DNA of 6,793 nucleotides from Dehalococcoidia bacterium (GTDB lineage: Bacteria; Chloroflexota; Dehalococcoidia; Lucifugimonadales; Lucifugimonadaceae): contig JAAXHR010000174.1 in assembly GCA_012270805.1 (NCBI GenBank), forward strand, positions 1 through 6,793, given 5' to 3'. Positions 1 through 6,793 of this stretch are shown here, in pieces. The position numbers were made by a program, and so were the translations under genes. A model generated the notes under the pieces. It made no database searches, was not told where the DNA came from, and saw only the letters and a program-made list of their open reading frames with translations. The number at the start of each line of letters is the position of its first letter. The first letter of the stretch is position 1.

Positions 1-629
1 GAGAATCCGCCCATGCCTAGTTCGCAGATCCCTGCTTCGGCTCCGCCGGTCAAAATCACATCCGCTGCGCCTCGTCGTATCACCTCTGCCGCCTCGCCGA
101 TCGCCTGCGTGCTGGCAGCGCACGCCGTAACGCATGTGTTCGTGTAACCGAGGAGGCCGAACACACGGCTGACATTAGCCGAGCACATGTTGACGAGCAT
201 CACAGGGATGTAGAAAGGGCTGATCCTGAGGGCCCCGCGTCGATTCATGACAACGGACTGTTGATCTGTCTCGGGCAGTCCGCCTGCGCCGCAACCTATC
301 AAAACTCCGACGCGTTCCCGATCTTCCGCATCCAGATCCAATCCGGCATCCTTTATGGCCTGATCTGACGCGTGTACCGCCAACTGAGAGAATCGACCCA
401 TCCGACGCGCCTCGCGACGGTGTATCAGTCCGCCTTCAGAAGGGTTGAAGTCTTGCACTTCTCCTGAAACTTTGCAAGGAAACAGTGTCGGATCAATAAT
501 CGACATCCGTCGGGCGCCCGACACGCCATTTTTCAGGTTCGTCCAAAACTCATCGGGCGACTTGCCCAAGCACGTCATCGCGCCCATGCCGGTGATTACT
601 GCTCTGCGTTCGTCCGGATATCTGCTCAT
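1..629 (-). CDS. fabF: Beta-ketoacyl-ACP synthase II, N-terminal half (3' end beyond left edge)
   Basis: Condensing enzyme of type II fatty acid synthesis: it joins malonyl-ACP to a growing acyl-ACP in the cytosol. The minus-strand frame starts at ATG 629-627 (MSRYPDERRAVITGMG) and stays open to base 1, giving 209 residues of a family usually near 410. Seen: the N-terminal thiolase-fold opening VITGMGAMTCLG (11-22), the SPFYIP segment (137-142), and the nucleophile loop VTACAAST with the active-site cysteine at residue 170, followed by AIGEAAEVIRRG (176-187) and the GGAEAGI strand turn (195-201). The two catalytic histidines lie in the missing C-terminal half, so completeness cannot be judged. 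There is no clear Shine-Dalgarno before the ATG. It lies 54 bases downstream of folC on the same strand, probably in one transcript. FabB or a polyketide-type ketosynthase is less likely given the N-terminal pattern. The family call is secure; the II subtype slightly less so. Confidence 0.92.
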   Translation of the reverse strand, partial: MSRYPDERRAVITGMGAMTCLGKSPDEFWTNLKNGVSGARRMSIIDPTLFPCKVSGEVQDFNPSEGGLIHRREARRMGRFSQLAVHASDQAIKDAGLDLDAEDRERVGVLIGCGAGGLPETDQQSVVMNRRGALRISPFYIPVMLVNMCSANVSRVFGLLGYTNTCVTACAASTQAIGEAAEVIRRGAADVILTGGAEAGICELGMGGF

Positions 630-683
630 CGCTAAGTTCGGGTTGTGTGTTCGTCTGTGGATCCTCTATTAGACAAGTGTCAA

Positions 684-2219
684 TTACGCGATTTTACCTT
701 TAGGCATCTCGGCGTCCTGATACGTCAACATGTAAGGTTGCGTCAGGTCTTCGTACAGCTCCGGCTCGATGTCTAACAGCACCTCGCGCGCTTCTGCGGC
801 GATGAAGAGCGAGCCTGCCACGATGATTATCCCAATTTCGGGGTTCGCGAGCATCGCCTCCGACGCGGTCTCAAGCGCCATATCGACGCTGTAAGTCTCT
901 CGAAACTCCAACCCGTTTTTGCGTCCGACCTGTGCGACCCTAGATGCCGGAACGGATTTCGGATGGCGTGACTGCGTAGCAATCGTAGTGTGAGCGGACT
1001 GCGCGAGCTCAAGCATCATTGCTTCGTGATCGTGCCCTGCGGTCGAACCTACGATAAAGATGTACGGAATAGTAGACCCATTCCCGCTTCTGGTACTCGC
1101 AACACCTCCGAAATAGGCACTGACTGTGCTTTTCAAAGCCTTGAGCGATGCGTCGTTATGCGCTCCGTCAAGAATGACTGGCGGCCATCCTTCCACTTCG
1201 ACGATCTCGGTTCGACACGGCCAAACCGCATCCGACATCCCTTCTATGGCGGCGTTCAAATCGAAGGTGTGACTCGTCCGATAAAGCAGGTTCAATGCGG
1301 TGGCGGTGGTTCTTGCGTTATCGATCTGATGGGTGCCGAGAAGCGACGTCCGGATGCGGATGTCTTTTTGGCCCGGGTCTGGATAAGGGATCAAAGCCGG
1401 TTCGGAAGAAACAACGTTTATAGTCTTCGGCGGTCGCCATCGTTTGATAGTGAACTCTTGATGTAGGTCGTCATCGAACACCGGTGCCGTTGCCGACACC
1501 GGTGAAGTCTCGCAGGCGCTGAATACTTCCGATCCGACTTCAGCCGCGCGCTCTCGAATCACGCGCCAAGTTACCGGGTGGTTTTTGGCGACTACGGTGG
1601 GTTTGCCGGGTTTGATGATGCCTGCCTTTTCCCGCGCGATCAGCGATATCTTGTCGCCGAGTATTCGCACATGGTCTTTGCTGATTGACGTTATTACCGT
1701 GACTTCAGGGTTGACAACATTGGTGGCGTCGAGGCGTCCTCCCAATCCGGTCTCGATCACTGCGATGTCGGCTTTGTCTCGAAAATAAACAAACGCCATT
1801 GCGGTAAGCATCTCAAATACGCTGACTACGCCTAGGTCGCCGGCCCTTTCAATCGCCTCAATGCATGGCCAAAGTTCGTCGATTAAGTCCGCGAAATCGT
1901 TCTGGGAAATGTTCTCACCATTGACTTGTATTCGCTCTGTGAAGGTGTGCAAGTGCGGTGAGGTATACAGACCTGTCCTGAAACCTGCGGCCTTCAAGCC
2001 AGATGCGATCATTGCGCATGTGCTGCCTTTACCTTTGGATCCGGCGACGTGAATCACTGGCGTATCGAGATGCGGTTCGTTGAGCATCTCCATCAATCGC
2101 TCAACCCGACGCAGATGCCAGTCGGGCGGCTGGTTGGCACGCGACTTGCGTTCAAAATCCGCCAACGACAATAGCCGATTCACAGCTTTCATGTAACGAT
2201 CGCGCGTATTTGACACCAT
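684..2219 (-). CDS. folC: Bifunctional dihydrofolate synthase / folylpolyglutamate synthase
   Basis: Mur-ligase-family enzyme that adds glutamate to dihydropteroate and extends the polyglutamate tail of folates, using ATP, in the cytosol. 511 residues, ATG at 2219-2217 and TAA at 686-684. Seen in order: ATP-binding loop GSKGKGS (60-66, where the family more often has GTKGKGS or GTNGKGS), TSPHLHTFTERIQVNG (86-101), the family signature ETGLGGRLDATN (156-167), SISKDHVRILG (178-188), AREKAGIIKPG (195-205), LLGTHQIDNA (293-302) at the entry to the C-terminal domain, ILDGAHN (349-355), and VAGSLFIAAEA (467-477). The protein is longer than the usual 420-450 residues; extra length sits mainly around 235-290, before LLGTHQ, plus a roughly 25-residue C-terminal tail. 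No strong Shine-Dalgarno is seen; an in-frame Met10 is an alternative start that still leaves the normal N-terminal motif. The gene is divergent from tldD and upstream of fabF. Whether both activities are present cannot be decided from sequence. Confidence 0.95.
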   Translation of the reverse strand: MVSNTRDRYMKAVNRLLSLADFERKSRANQPPDWHLRRVERLMEMLNEPHLDTPVIHVAGSKGKGSTCAMIASGLKAAGFRTGLYTSPHLHTFTERIQVNGENISQNDFADLIDELWPCIEAIERAGDLGVVSVFEMLTAMAFVYFRDKADIAVIETGLGGRLDATNVVNPEVTVITSISKDHVRILGDKISLIAREKAGIIKPGKPTVVAKNHPVTWRVIRERAAEVGSEVFSACETSPVSATAPVFDDDLHQEFTIKRWRPPKTINVVSSEPALIPYPDPGQKDIRIRTSLLGTHQIDNARTTATALNLLYRTSHTFDLNAAIEGMSDAVWPCRTEIVEVEGWPPVILDGAHNDASLKALKSTVSAYFGGVASTRSGNGSTIPYIFIVGSTAGHDHEAMMLELAQSAHTTIATQSRHPKSVPASRVAQVGRKNGLEFRETYSVDMALETASEAMLANPEIGIIIVAGSLFIAAEAREVLLDIEPELYEDLTQPYMLTYQDAEMPKGKIA

Positions 2220-2325
2220 GGGATAAGGGTAACGTTTCAGTTTTGAGGGGGTTAGAAATTGATGTCGATTGATACGATGAAGTTAGATCGAACGACGGCG
2301 ATAATCACTTGTCGGAATCCCAAAT
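2220..2325. promoter_or_regulatory. Divergent intergenic region between folC and tldD
   Basis: This 106-base gap separates the start codons of two genes transcribed away from each other, so it should hold a promoter for each. On the plus strand GATAAT at 2300-2305 matches five of six bases of a sigma-70 -10 box, but no good -35 box sits 16-18 bases before it. TTGATG at 2259-2264 and TTGATA at 2269-2274 resemble -35 boxes but lack well-spaced partners. No clear operator palindrome or riboswitch-like fold is seen. That promoters lie here is inferred from layout; exact positions are not supported. Confidence 0.4.
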
Positions 2326-3702
2326 ATGAGCTACCGAGCGCAAATTGAAGATGCATTGATTGGCCACGGTGCCGACTACTGCGAGGTTCGCATCGAGGAA
2401 TCAGATTCGACGCGTCTGACCTACCGCGGCCGCACACTTGATGATGTCAATATGACCAGCGCAAAGGGCGGCGCAGTGCGTGTGTGCGTCAGCGGCTCGT
2501 GGGGCTTTGCCAGCTTCAATGATCTGTCGGATCTGAAGAGCCGAGTCGGCGATGCGGTTGAACAGGCTCGTAGCTTGGCTGCTGGGAACAAAGGCGAGAC
2601 GACGATGCTTTCTGAGGTGGAGCCGCACGTCGATATCGTTGATCCTCACATCGTCAAAGATCCGCGCGAAATCCCGCTCAAGGAAAAGATCAGGCTGGCG
2701 GACCACTACAACGACATCGTTTGGTCTGAGCCGGGGATTGTGAGTTCCGACATTATCTACGGCGACAACTCTCGGAAGGTGGCCTTCGGCAATTCCGATG
2801 GAACTTACGTCGAGCAGGAGTTAGTTCACGCGATATCGCGGATATCGGCGCAAGCGCGAGACGGTTCGGATGTGCAGCAGGCCGGTTTCAGCATCGGCGC
2901 GCTAGGAGACTATGGTGTGTTCGAAGGTCTCGACAACGATGTTGCCGAGGCCGCGAAACGGGCGGTCGGTTTGCTCAAAGCGAAACCGTTGACGGGTGGA
3001 CAACGCACCGTGATCCTTGACCCCATCTTGGCTGGCGTTTTCGTGCACGAAGCTTTCGGTCACCTTTCCGAAGCCGACAATGTCTACGAGAACGACAAGC
3101 TCAAGGAACTCATGTACATGGGTCGCAATTTCGGCGGCAAGCATTTGAACTTCACTGATGGTGCCGCGACGCCGGGAATGCGAGGAAGCTACAAGTACGA
3201 CGACGAAGGGACCGCCGCCACGGTGACGCCGCTAGTGAGAGAAGGTGTTTTGGTGGGACGTCTACATTCTCGGGAGACAGCCGCGAAGACGGGTGAAGCA
3301 CCGACCGGCAACGCCCGCGCGATCAGCTATCGCTTCCCGCCAATCGTGCGCATGACCAACACATTCATCGAGAACGGCGAAGCCACTTTCGAAGATTTGT
3401 TGGAGGGTATCGACGAGGGCGTTTACGTCAAGAACTGGTACGGCGGCATGACCCAGCACGAGATGTTCACGTTCTCATCGGGTGAGGCGTACGTGATCCG
3501 GAACGGCGAGGTCCAAGAAGCGGTCCGCCCAGTGATGTTGTCCGGCAACTTGTTCGAGACGCTGGAAAACGTTGACGCGATCGCTAACGACCGAGAGGTG
3601 AACCAAGGTGGTGGTTGCGGCAAAGGTGGGCAGATGCCGCTTCCGGTGGCCAATGGAAGCCCCCACATACGCATCCGCAACTGCCTGATTTCCGGGGCAT
3701 AA
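2326..3702 (+). CDS. tldD: TldD-type metalloprotease subunit
   Basis: Catalytic subunit of the TldD/TldE protease, known in Escherichia coli for trimming the leader of microcin B17 and degrading the antitoxin CcdA; it acts on unfolded peptides in the cytosol. 458 residues, close to the family's usual 450-480. Seen: a typical N-terminus with GADYCEVRIEES (15-26), and the zinc-site motif HExxxH as HEAFGH (241-246, metal ligands His241 and His246, catalytic Glu242) inside VFVHEAFGHLSEAD. Further on are DDEGT (292-296) and the C-terminal GGGCGKGGQ (428-436), whose Cys431 fits the cysteine known as the third metal ligand in TldD. All key residues are present, so the enzyme should be active. ATG start at 2326 has only a weak upstream GGA. 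The gene encoding its partner TldE follows after 62 bases, as expected for an obligate heterodimer. Physiological substrate is unknown; no precursor peptide gene is visible nearby. Confidence 0.95.
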   Translation: MSYRAQIEDALIGHGADYCEVRIEESDSTRLTYRGRTLDDVNMTSAKGGAVRVCVSGSWGFASFNDLSDLKSRVGDAVEQARSLAAGNKGETTMLSEVEPHVDIVDPHIVKDPREIPLKEKIRLADHYNDIVWSEPGIVSSDIIYGDNSRKVAFGNSDGTYVEQELVHAISRISAQARDGSDVQQAGFSIGALGDYGVFEGLDNDVAEAAKRAVGLLKAKPLTGGQRTVILDPILAGVFVHEAFGHLSEADNVYENDKLKELMYMGRNFGGKHLNFTDGAATPGMRGSYKYDDEGTAATVTPLVREGVLVGRLHSRETAAKTGEAPTGNARAISYRFPPIVRMTNTFIENGEATFEDLLEGIDEGVYVKNWYGGMTQHEMFTFSSGEAYVIRNGEVQEAVRPVMLSGNLFETLENVDAIANDREVNQGGGCGKGGQMPLPVANGSPHIRIRNCLISGA

Positions 3703-3752
3703 CTACAAGCGAAGCATGCGCTGGGTGATTTGACATCAGCGACAAGCATTTC

Positions 3753-3758
3753 GAGGAG
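3753..3758 (+). promoter_or_regulatory. Shine-Dalgarno site that fixes the GTG start of tldE
   Basis: GAGGAG lies six bases before the GTG at 3765-3767, an ideal ribosome-binding arrangement. No ATG, GTG or TTG occurs in frame between this GTG and base 3729, so the site decides the start. It is the best ribosome-binding site seen in this window. Confidence 0.7.
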
Positions 3759-3764
3759 CGATCA

Positions 3765-5090
3765 GTGGACAGTTACGAGAGATTATTGGACCGGGCCAAG
3801 GCGGCTCACGGTTCCGCTGAAGTCTTCGGAGTTACGTCCGAGCGGCGTCACGTCGAGTTCGAGGCGAACCGCCCGAAAAACATCGGACAGAATCAATCGT
3901 CTGGTGTGGCGCTGCGCGTAATTAATCCGCATGGTCGGATAGGTTTCTCATCCACGAACGATTTCGACAGGATAGACGACCTCGTCGATCGCGTTGGCGC
4001 ACTCGCGGAATACGGCGCTGAAGCCGCGTTCGAGTTTCCGGATGGCGCAGACTATCCCTCAGTGGTGAACTTTGACGACCGCGTCTCCGATTTGACGGAC
4101 GACGCGATGTTGGCGTTCGGGCAGACGGCTGTGGACGCGATATTGACCGAATATCCCGAAGCGTTGTGTTCGGTTGACATCAACAAGTCTTCTGGAGAAC
4201 AGCGGCTGATTAACTCTGCCGGCGTTGACGTTGGTCAACGTCAGACTAACAGCGGATTCTTCATGGCGGTCGAGCTGATTCGCGGAACCGACATGCTCAG
4301 CATCTGGGACGGCATCGTAACGACGTCGCCGATCAATCAATACGATGTAGACAACATCGTTACAAAGATGCTTCGCCGATTGCACGACTCTCAGAAAATC
4401 GTTGACGCCCCGAGCGGGAAAGATCTGCCGGTAGTCTTTTCTCCGGGCGGATTTACCAGCACTTTCCTGCCACCGCTGTTGTCTGGCTTCAACGGCAAGA
4501 ACGTGGCGACTGGCTCGTCACCTCTTCTCGACAAATGGGGAGAGCGGGTGTTCGATACACGCATCAGCATTTGTGACGATCCGCTCCATCCAATGACTCC
4601 GCAGGCTCACGCTGTCGATGACGAAGGGATACCGTCGCGTCGCCTCGATTTAGTTCGCGAAGGGGTGATCGGAGAGCCATTCTTCGACCTGCAGACCGCC
4701 GGCGAGACAGGAAAAGCTTCCACTGGTTGCGGACTACGCGGTGTTGCGACCACGCCTTCGCCGAGTACGTCTTACATCACGATGTCCGGCGGCGAGACAC
4801 CCAACTCCGAGATATTCGATGGTGTGAAGCAAGGCGTGTTGGTTGAGCAGCTTCTGGGCGCTGGACAGGGCAACGAACTCGGCGGTGATTTCCGAGCCAA
4901 CCTGTCTCTCGGCTTCCTCGTCGAAAACGGCGAGATAGCTGGACGCGTCAAAAACACAATGATTTCCGGCAACGTTTACGAAGCGCTAAACGAGGTTGAG
5001 GCGATTGGATCGGAGCCGGAGCCGGTCTTTGGCACCCGTGTGGTACCTTGGGTTCGAACCCGAGGCGTTGAGGTCGCGACTGCGTCGTGA
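3765..5090 (+). CDS. tldE: TldE/PmbA-type partner subunit of the TldD/TldE protease
   Basis: Non-catalytic half of the TldD/TldE heterodimer, structurally similar to TldD but without a metal site; known to be needed for peptide cleavage by TldD. 441 residues, near the family norm of about 440-450. GTG start at 3765 with GAGGAG six bases upstream; TGA at 5088-5090. Seen: N-terminal EVFGVTSERRHVEFEANRP (19-37) typical of the family, SPGGFTSTFLPPLLSGFNG (226-244), DDEGIPSRR (285-293), GGDFRANLSLGFLVENGEI (373-391) close to the family's GGDFS...GFLIENGEI stretch, and GNVYEALNEVEAIGSE (402-417). There is no HExxxH motif and no GGCGKG cysteine, consistent with TldE rather than a second TldD. It lies 62 bases after tldD and is followed at once by the HEAT-repeat gene, whose start lies close to or overlaps this stop. 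pmbA is the older symbol. Confidence 0.94.
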   Translation: MDSYERLLDRAKAAHGSAEVFGVTSERRHVEFEANRPKNIGQNQSSGVALRVINPHGRIGFSSTNDFDRIDDLVDRVGALAEYGAEAAFEFPDGADYPSVVNFDDRVSDLTDDAMLAFGQTAVDAILTEYPEALCSVDINKSSGEQRLINSAGVDVGQRQTNSGFFMAVELIRGTDMLSIWDGIVTTSPINQYDVDNIVTKMLRRLHDSQKIVDAPSGKDLPVVFSPGGFTSTFLPPLLSGFNGKNVATGSSPLLDKWGERVFDTRISICDDPLHPMTPQAHAVDDEGIPSRRLDLVREGVIGEPFFDLQTAGETGKASTGCGLRGVATTPSPSTSYITMSGGETPNSEIFDGVKQGVLVEQLLGAGQGNELGGDFRANLSLGFLVENGEIAGRVKNTMISGNVYEALNEVEAIGSEPEPVFGTRVVPWVRTRGVEVATAS

Positions 5091-5097
5091 GGCCTAT

Positions 5098-6255
5098 TTG
5101 CACGCGTATATCCGAACGTTGAATACCAACCCTTTAAATCTCAACGAATCCGGACAATACGGCGACTCTCGTGTGTCCGAGATGCTTAGGGACCTCTCTG
5201 GAATCGACGATGCGCAGGCGCGTTCGATTGTCGATGCATGGCGTGATTGGCAGCTTGAAGATGTTGTCGGAACCGTCGCCGAACTTCGGGAAGTTGCAGA
5301 TTCTGATCGCTCTTTGGAATTCGACGCTCTATTCAGGGCCGCGATCTCTTTTCCGTCGTCACAGGTGCGACTGGAGTGTGTACGCGCACTGTCGAACGGC
5401 GGCAGTCTCAACGTCGCGAACTCACTGGTCGGAATCTTGGAGCGTGACGAATCGGCGGAGGTGCGAGGTGCGGCCGCAACTGCGCTGCACGCTTTTTCTG
5501 AGCCGTCCCAATCACGATCCGTGCCGCGCACAACCCTGGCACGGATCGCGGACACCTTGCGTAACGCCATCGATATTGACGAGCGATCGGTGAGAGGAAA
5601 GGCATTAAGGTCGATAGTCGCAATGCGGCATGAAGATGCGTCTGATCTCATCGACAACATGTTTGATGAGGCGATTGATGACCCGGTTCTGATGTCGGAT
5701 GTCCTTTTGGCAATGGGCGAATCCGGTGATCGTTCATGGTTGCCAACAATCGAGGACGCGTTTTACAGCACTGACGCAAACGTGCGCATATCAGCCGTAT
5801 TGGCCTTCGGCAGTATCGCTGGCGATGAGGATATTCACAGCCTTTCTGAGCCTTTTGACGACCACATCCTCGAAGTCCAGATGGCAACCATCCAAACGTT
5901 GGAGCAGATCGGGACAGCCCAGGCACGCGAGATGCTCTCACTGGCGGTTTCCAACAGCGAACCGGATGTGCAACACCTCGCTCAGGCCGCATTGGATGCT
6001 CTGAAGGCTGAGGACGATCTGATGTACACCGTGTCGCCAACAATGGTTGAGCGCGGCTTGTTCGGTGTACCAGCCTCCGCGCGTGATCATTCTCGAGACA
6101 TGTCACGTTACGACGCGCCGACAGAGGAGGGCTGGGCGAACGTCACTTCAGAGGGCGAAGAAGTGGATGTCGCTGAAGCCCCAGAAGACATCGGTGAAGA
6201 CTACGAAGACTACCTCGAATCGGATGAATTCTTCAGAGAATCGAACGTCGATTGA
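5098..6255 (+). CDS. HEAT-repeat protein with acidic C-terminal tail, function unknown
   Basis: Probable cytosolic scaffold or adaptor: HEAT repeats form a curved helical surface for binding other proteins. No enzymatic motif, signal peptide or membrane segment is visible. With the TTG at 5098 the product is 385 residues. Seen: an N-terminal domain (about 1-70), then helical repeats from about 72 to 302, recognisable by recurring units such as QVRLECVRAL (89-98), EVRGAAATAL (121-130), SVRGKALRSI (164-173), NVRISAVLAFGSI (228-240), EVQMATIQTLEQIG (259-272) and DVQHLAQAALDAL (290-302). A linker follows, then a strongly acidic tail (about 352-385). The start is uncertain: TTG 5098 has a modest TGAGG (5088-5092) five bases upstream, overlapping the tldE stop. 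Alternatives are TTG 5119, GTG 5173, ATG 5182, or a longer form reaching back into tldE. Upstream residues in this frame are arginine-rich and look like an out-of-frame reading of tldE. Similar proteins occur in Chloroflexota as I recall them. Confidence 0.78.
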   Translation: MHAYIRTLNTNPLNLNESGQYGDSRVSEMLRDLSGIDDAQARSIVDAWRDWQLEDVVGTVAELREVADSDRSLEFDALFRAAISFPSSQVRLECVRALSNGGSLNVANSLVGILERDESAEVRGAAATALHAFSEPSQSRSVPRTTLARIADTLRNAIDIDERSVRGKALRSIVAMRHEDASDLIDNMFDEAIDDPVLMSDVLLAMGESGDRSWLPTIEDAFYSTDANVRISAVLAFGSIAGDEDIHSLSEPFDDHILEVQMATIQTLEQIGTAQAREMLSLAVSNSEPDVQHLAQAALDALKAEDDLMYTVSPTMVERGLFGVPASARDHSRDMSRYDAPTEEGWANVTSEGEEVDVAEAPEDIGEDYEDYLESDEFFRESNVD

Positions 6256-6793
6256 AGCTCAAACGCGCAAAGATATCCGCATCCCTTCTCTCCGCTGACT
6301 TTGGATACCTCGCGGATTCCATAAAAGCTGCGGAGGATGCGGGCGTCGACGAGTTTCACTTCGATGTCATGGACGGTCACTTTGTGCCTAATCTAACTTT
6401 TGGACCACCGATCTTAGAAGCAGTGAAACGCCATGCAACACTGCCGATCGATGTTCACGTGATGGAGCGATCGCCCGAAGTTATGATCCCGGTTCTCGCC
6501 TCAGCCGGCGGGGATGTCATTACTATCCACATCGAGGGCGTTGCGGACGTTGATCAGACCATCGATATCATCCTCGAAGCCGGTGCCGAACCTGCGGTGG
6601 CGATCCGTCCGCGGACACCGGTCTCGGCGCTCTGGTCAGTAGCCGACCGCATCAGACGAGTCTTGGTCATGACTGTCGAACCGGGTTTCGGAGGGCAGGA
6701 CTTTCTCCCGGACATGCTGCCCAAGATCAGCGAGGCACTCTCGATGATGCAGTCCACCCACTCTGACAATCGATTCGAGATCGCAGTAGACGG
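6252..6793 (+). CDS. rpe: Ribulose-phosphate 3-epimerase, partial (3' end beyond right edge)
   Basis: TIM-barrel enzyme interconverting ribulose 5-phosphate and xylulose 5-phosphate in the pentose phosphate pathway. The frame is open from TTG 6252 to the window end: 180 full codons of a family near 220. Seen: KISASLLSADFGYL (7-20), the metal and catalytic strand HFDVMDGHFVPNLTFGPP (36-53) with His36 and Asp38, DVHVM with His69 (67-71), the phosphate-binding loop TVEPGFGGQ (141-149), and IAVDG (177-181) with the second catalytic Asp180 at the very end. TTG is the only usual start after the upstream in-frame stop at 6225-6227. It overlaps the HEAT gene's TGA (ATTGA at 6251-6255), implying translational coupling; the ribosome-binding site is weak. 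Odd: IRPRTP (118-123) replaces the commoner NPGTP-like segment, and HIEG (93-96) replaces HxEA. A related sugar-phosphate 3-epimerase is possible, but Rpe is the best call. Confidence 0.9.
   Translation, partial: MKLKRAKISASLLSADFGYLADSIKAAEDAGVDEFHFDVMDGHFVPNLTFGPPILEAVKRHATLPIDVHVMERSPEVMIPVLASAGGDVITIHIEGVADVDQTIDIILEAGAEPAVAIRPRTPVSALWSVADRIRRVLVMTVEPGFGGQDFLPDMLPKISEALSMMQSTHSDNRFEIAVD

Noticed and set aside
445..672. Small plus-strand frame of 75 codons opposite the fabF start
   Set aside because: It is antisense to conserved N-terminal FabF sequence, has no ribosome-binding site and resembles no known small protein.
630..683. Terminator or promoter between folC and fabF
   Set aside because: The only symmetry is the short GACA-AG-TGTC at 672-681, and there is no T-run on the minus strand after it; the gap looks like a plain intra-operon spacer.
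990..1466. Open plus-strand frame of 158 codons opposite folC
   Set aside because: It lies wholly inside folC on the other strand, has no recognisable motif or ribosome-binding site, and folC is strongly supported by conserved motifs across the same bases.
3703..3764. Possible precursor peptide or attenuator between tldD and tldE
   Set aside because: Only 62 bases, with no start codon followed by a useful frame. CGCTG at 3719-3723 can pair with CAGCG at 3737-3741, but the stem is five bases with a 13-base loop and no T-run, too weak to call a terminator or attenuator.
5094..5660. Open minus-strand frame of 188 codons opposite the HEAT gene
   Set aside because: Serine- and arginine-rich composition with no domain pattern, as expected for the complement of a real gene; the plus-strand frame shows clear HEAT repeats.
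1..6793. Mobile element, CRISPR array, tRNA or rRNA
   Set aside because: No transposase or integrase motif, terminal inverted repeat, regularly spaced repeat, or tRNA-like cloverleaf was seen; nearly all bases are covered by housekeeping-type genes.

Overview
The window carries six protein-coding genes and no RNA genes, mobile elements or CRISPR arrays. It reads as an ordinary, gene-dense stretch of bacterial chromosome with moderate-to-high GC. Several protein sequences (the ketoacyl synthase around its active-site cysteine, and a HEAT-repeat protein placed before ribulose-phosphate epimerase) resemble what I remember from Chloroflexota, possibly the Dehalococcoidia/SAR202 side. That placement is an impression from memory, not a search result.

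Left part (1-2219, minus strand): folC (dihydrofolate/folylpolyglutamate synthase) is followed 54 bases downstream by fabF (beta-ketoacyl-ACP synthase II). fabF runs off the left edge, so only its N-terminal half is present. They probably share a transcript. A 106-base gap (2220-2325) separates folC from the plus-strand genes and must hold the divergent promoters.

Right part (2326-6793, plus strand): tldD and tldE (pmbA family) encode the two subunits of the TldD/TldE metalloprotease. A HEAT-repeat protein with an acidic tail follows, then rpe (ribulose-phosphate 3-epimerase), cut by the right edge. Spacing tightens along the run: 62 bases, then about 7 bases or an overlap, then a 3-base stop/start overlap. 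This suggests one operon with translational coupling at the end. Three of the four genes appear to use non-ATG starts (GTG, TTG, TTG).

Functionally the window combines folate one-carbon metabolism, fatty acid elongation, a peptide-processing protease and the pentose phosphate pathway. The least explained element is the HEAT-repeat protein, a likely protein-binding scaffold of unknown partner next to the TldD/TldE protease. I found no convincing sign of a novel defence, mobile or peptide-modification system; there is no visible TldD/TldE peptide substrate gene.
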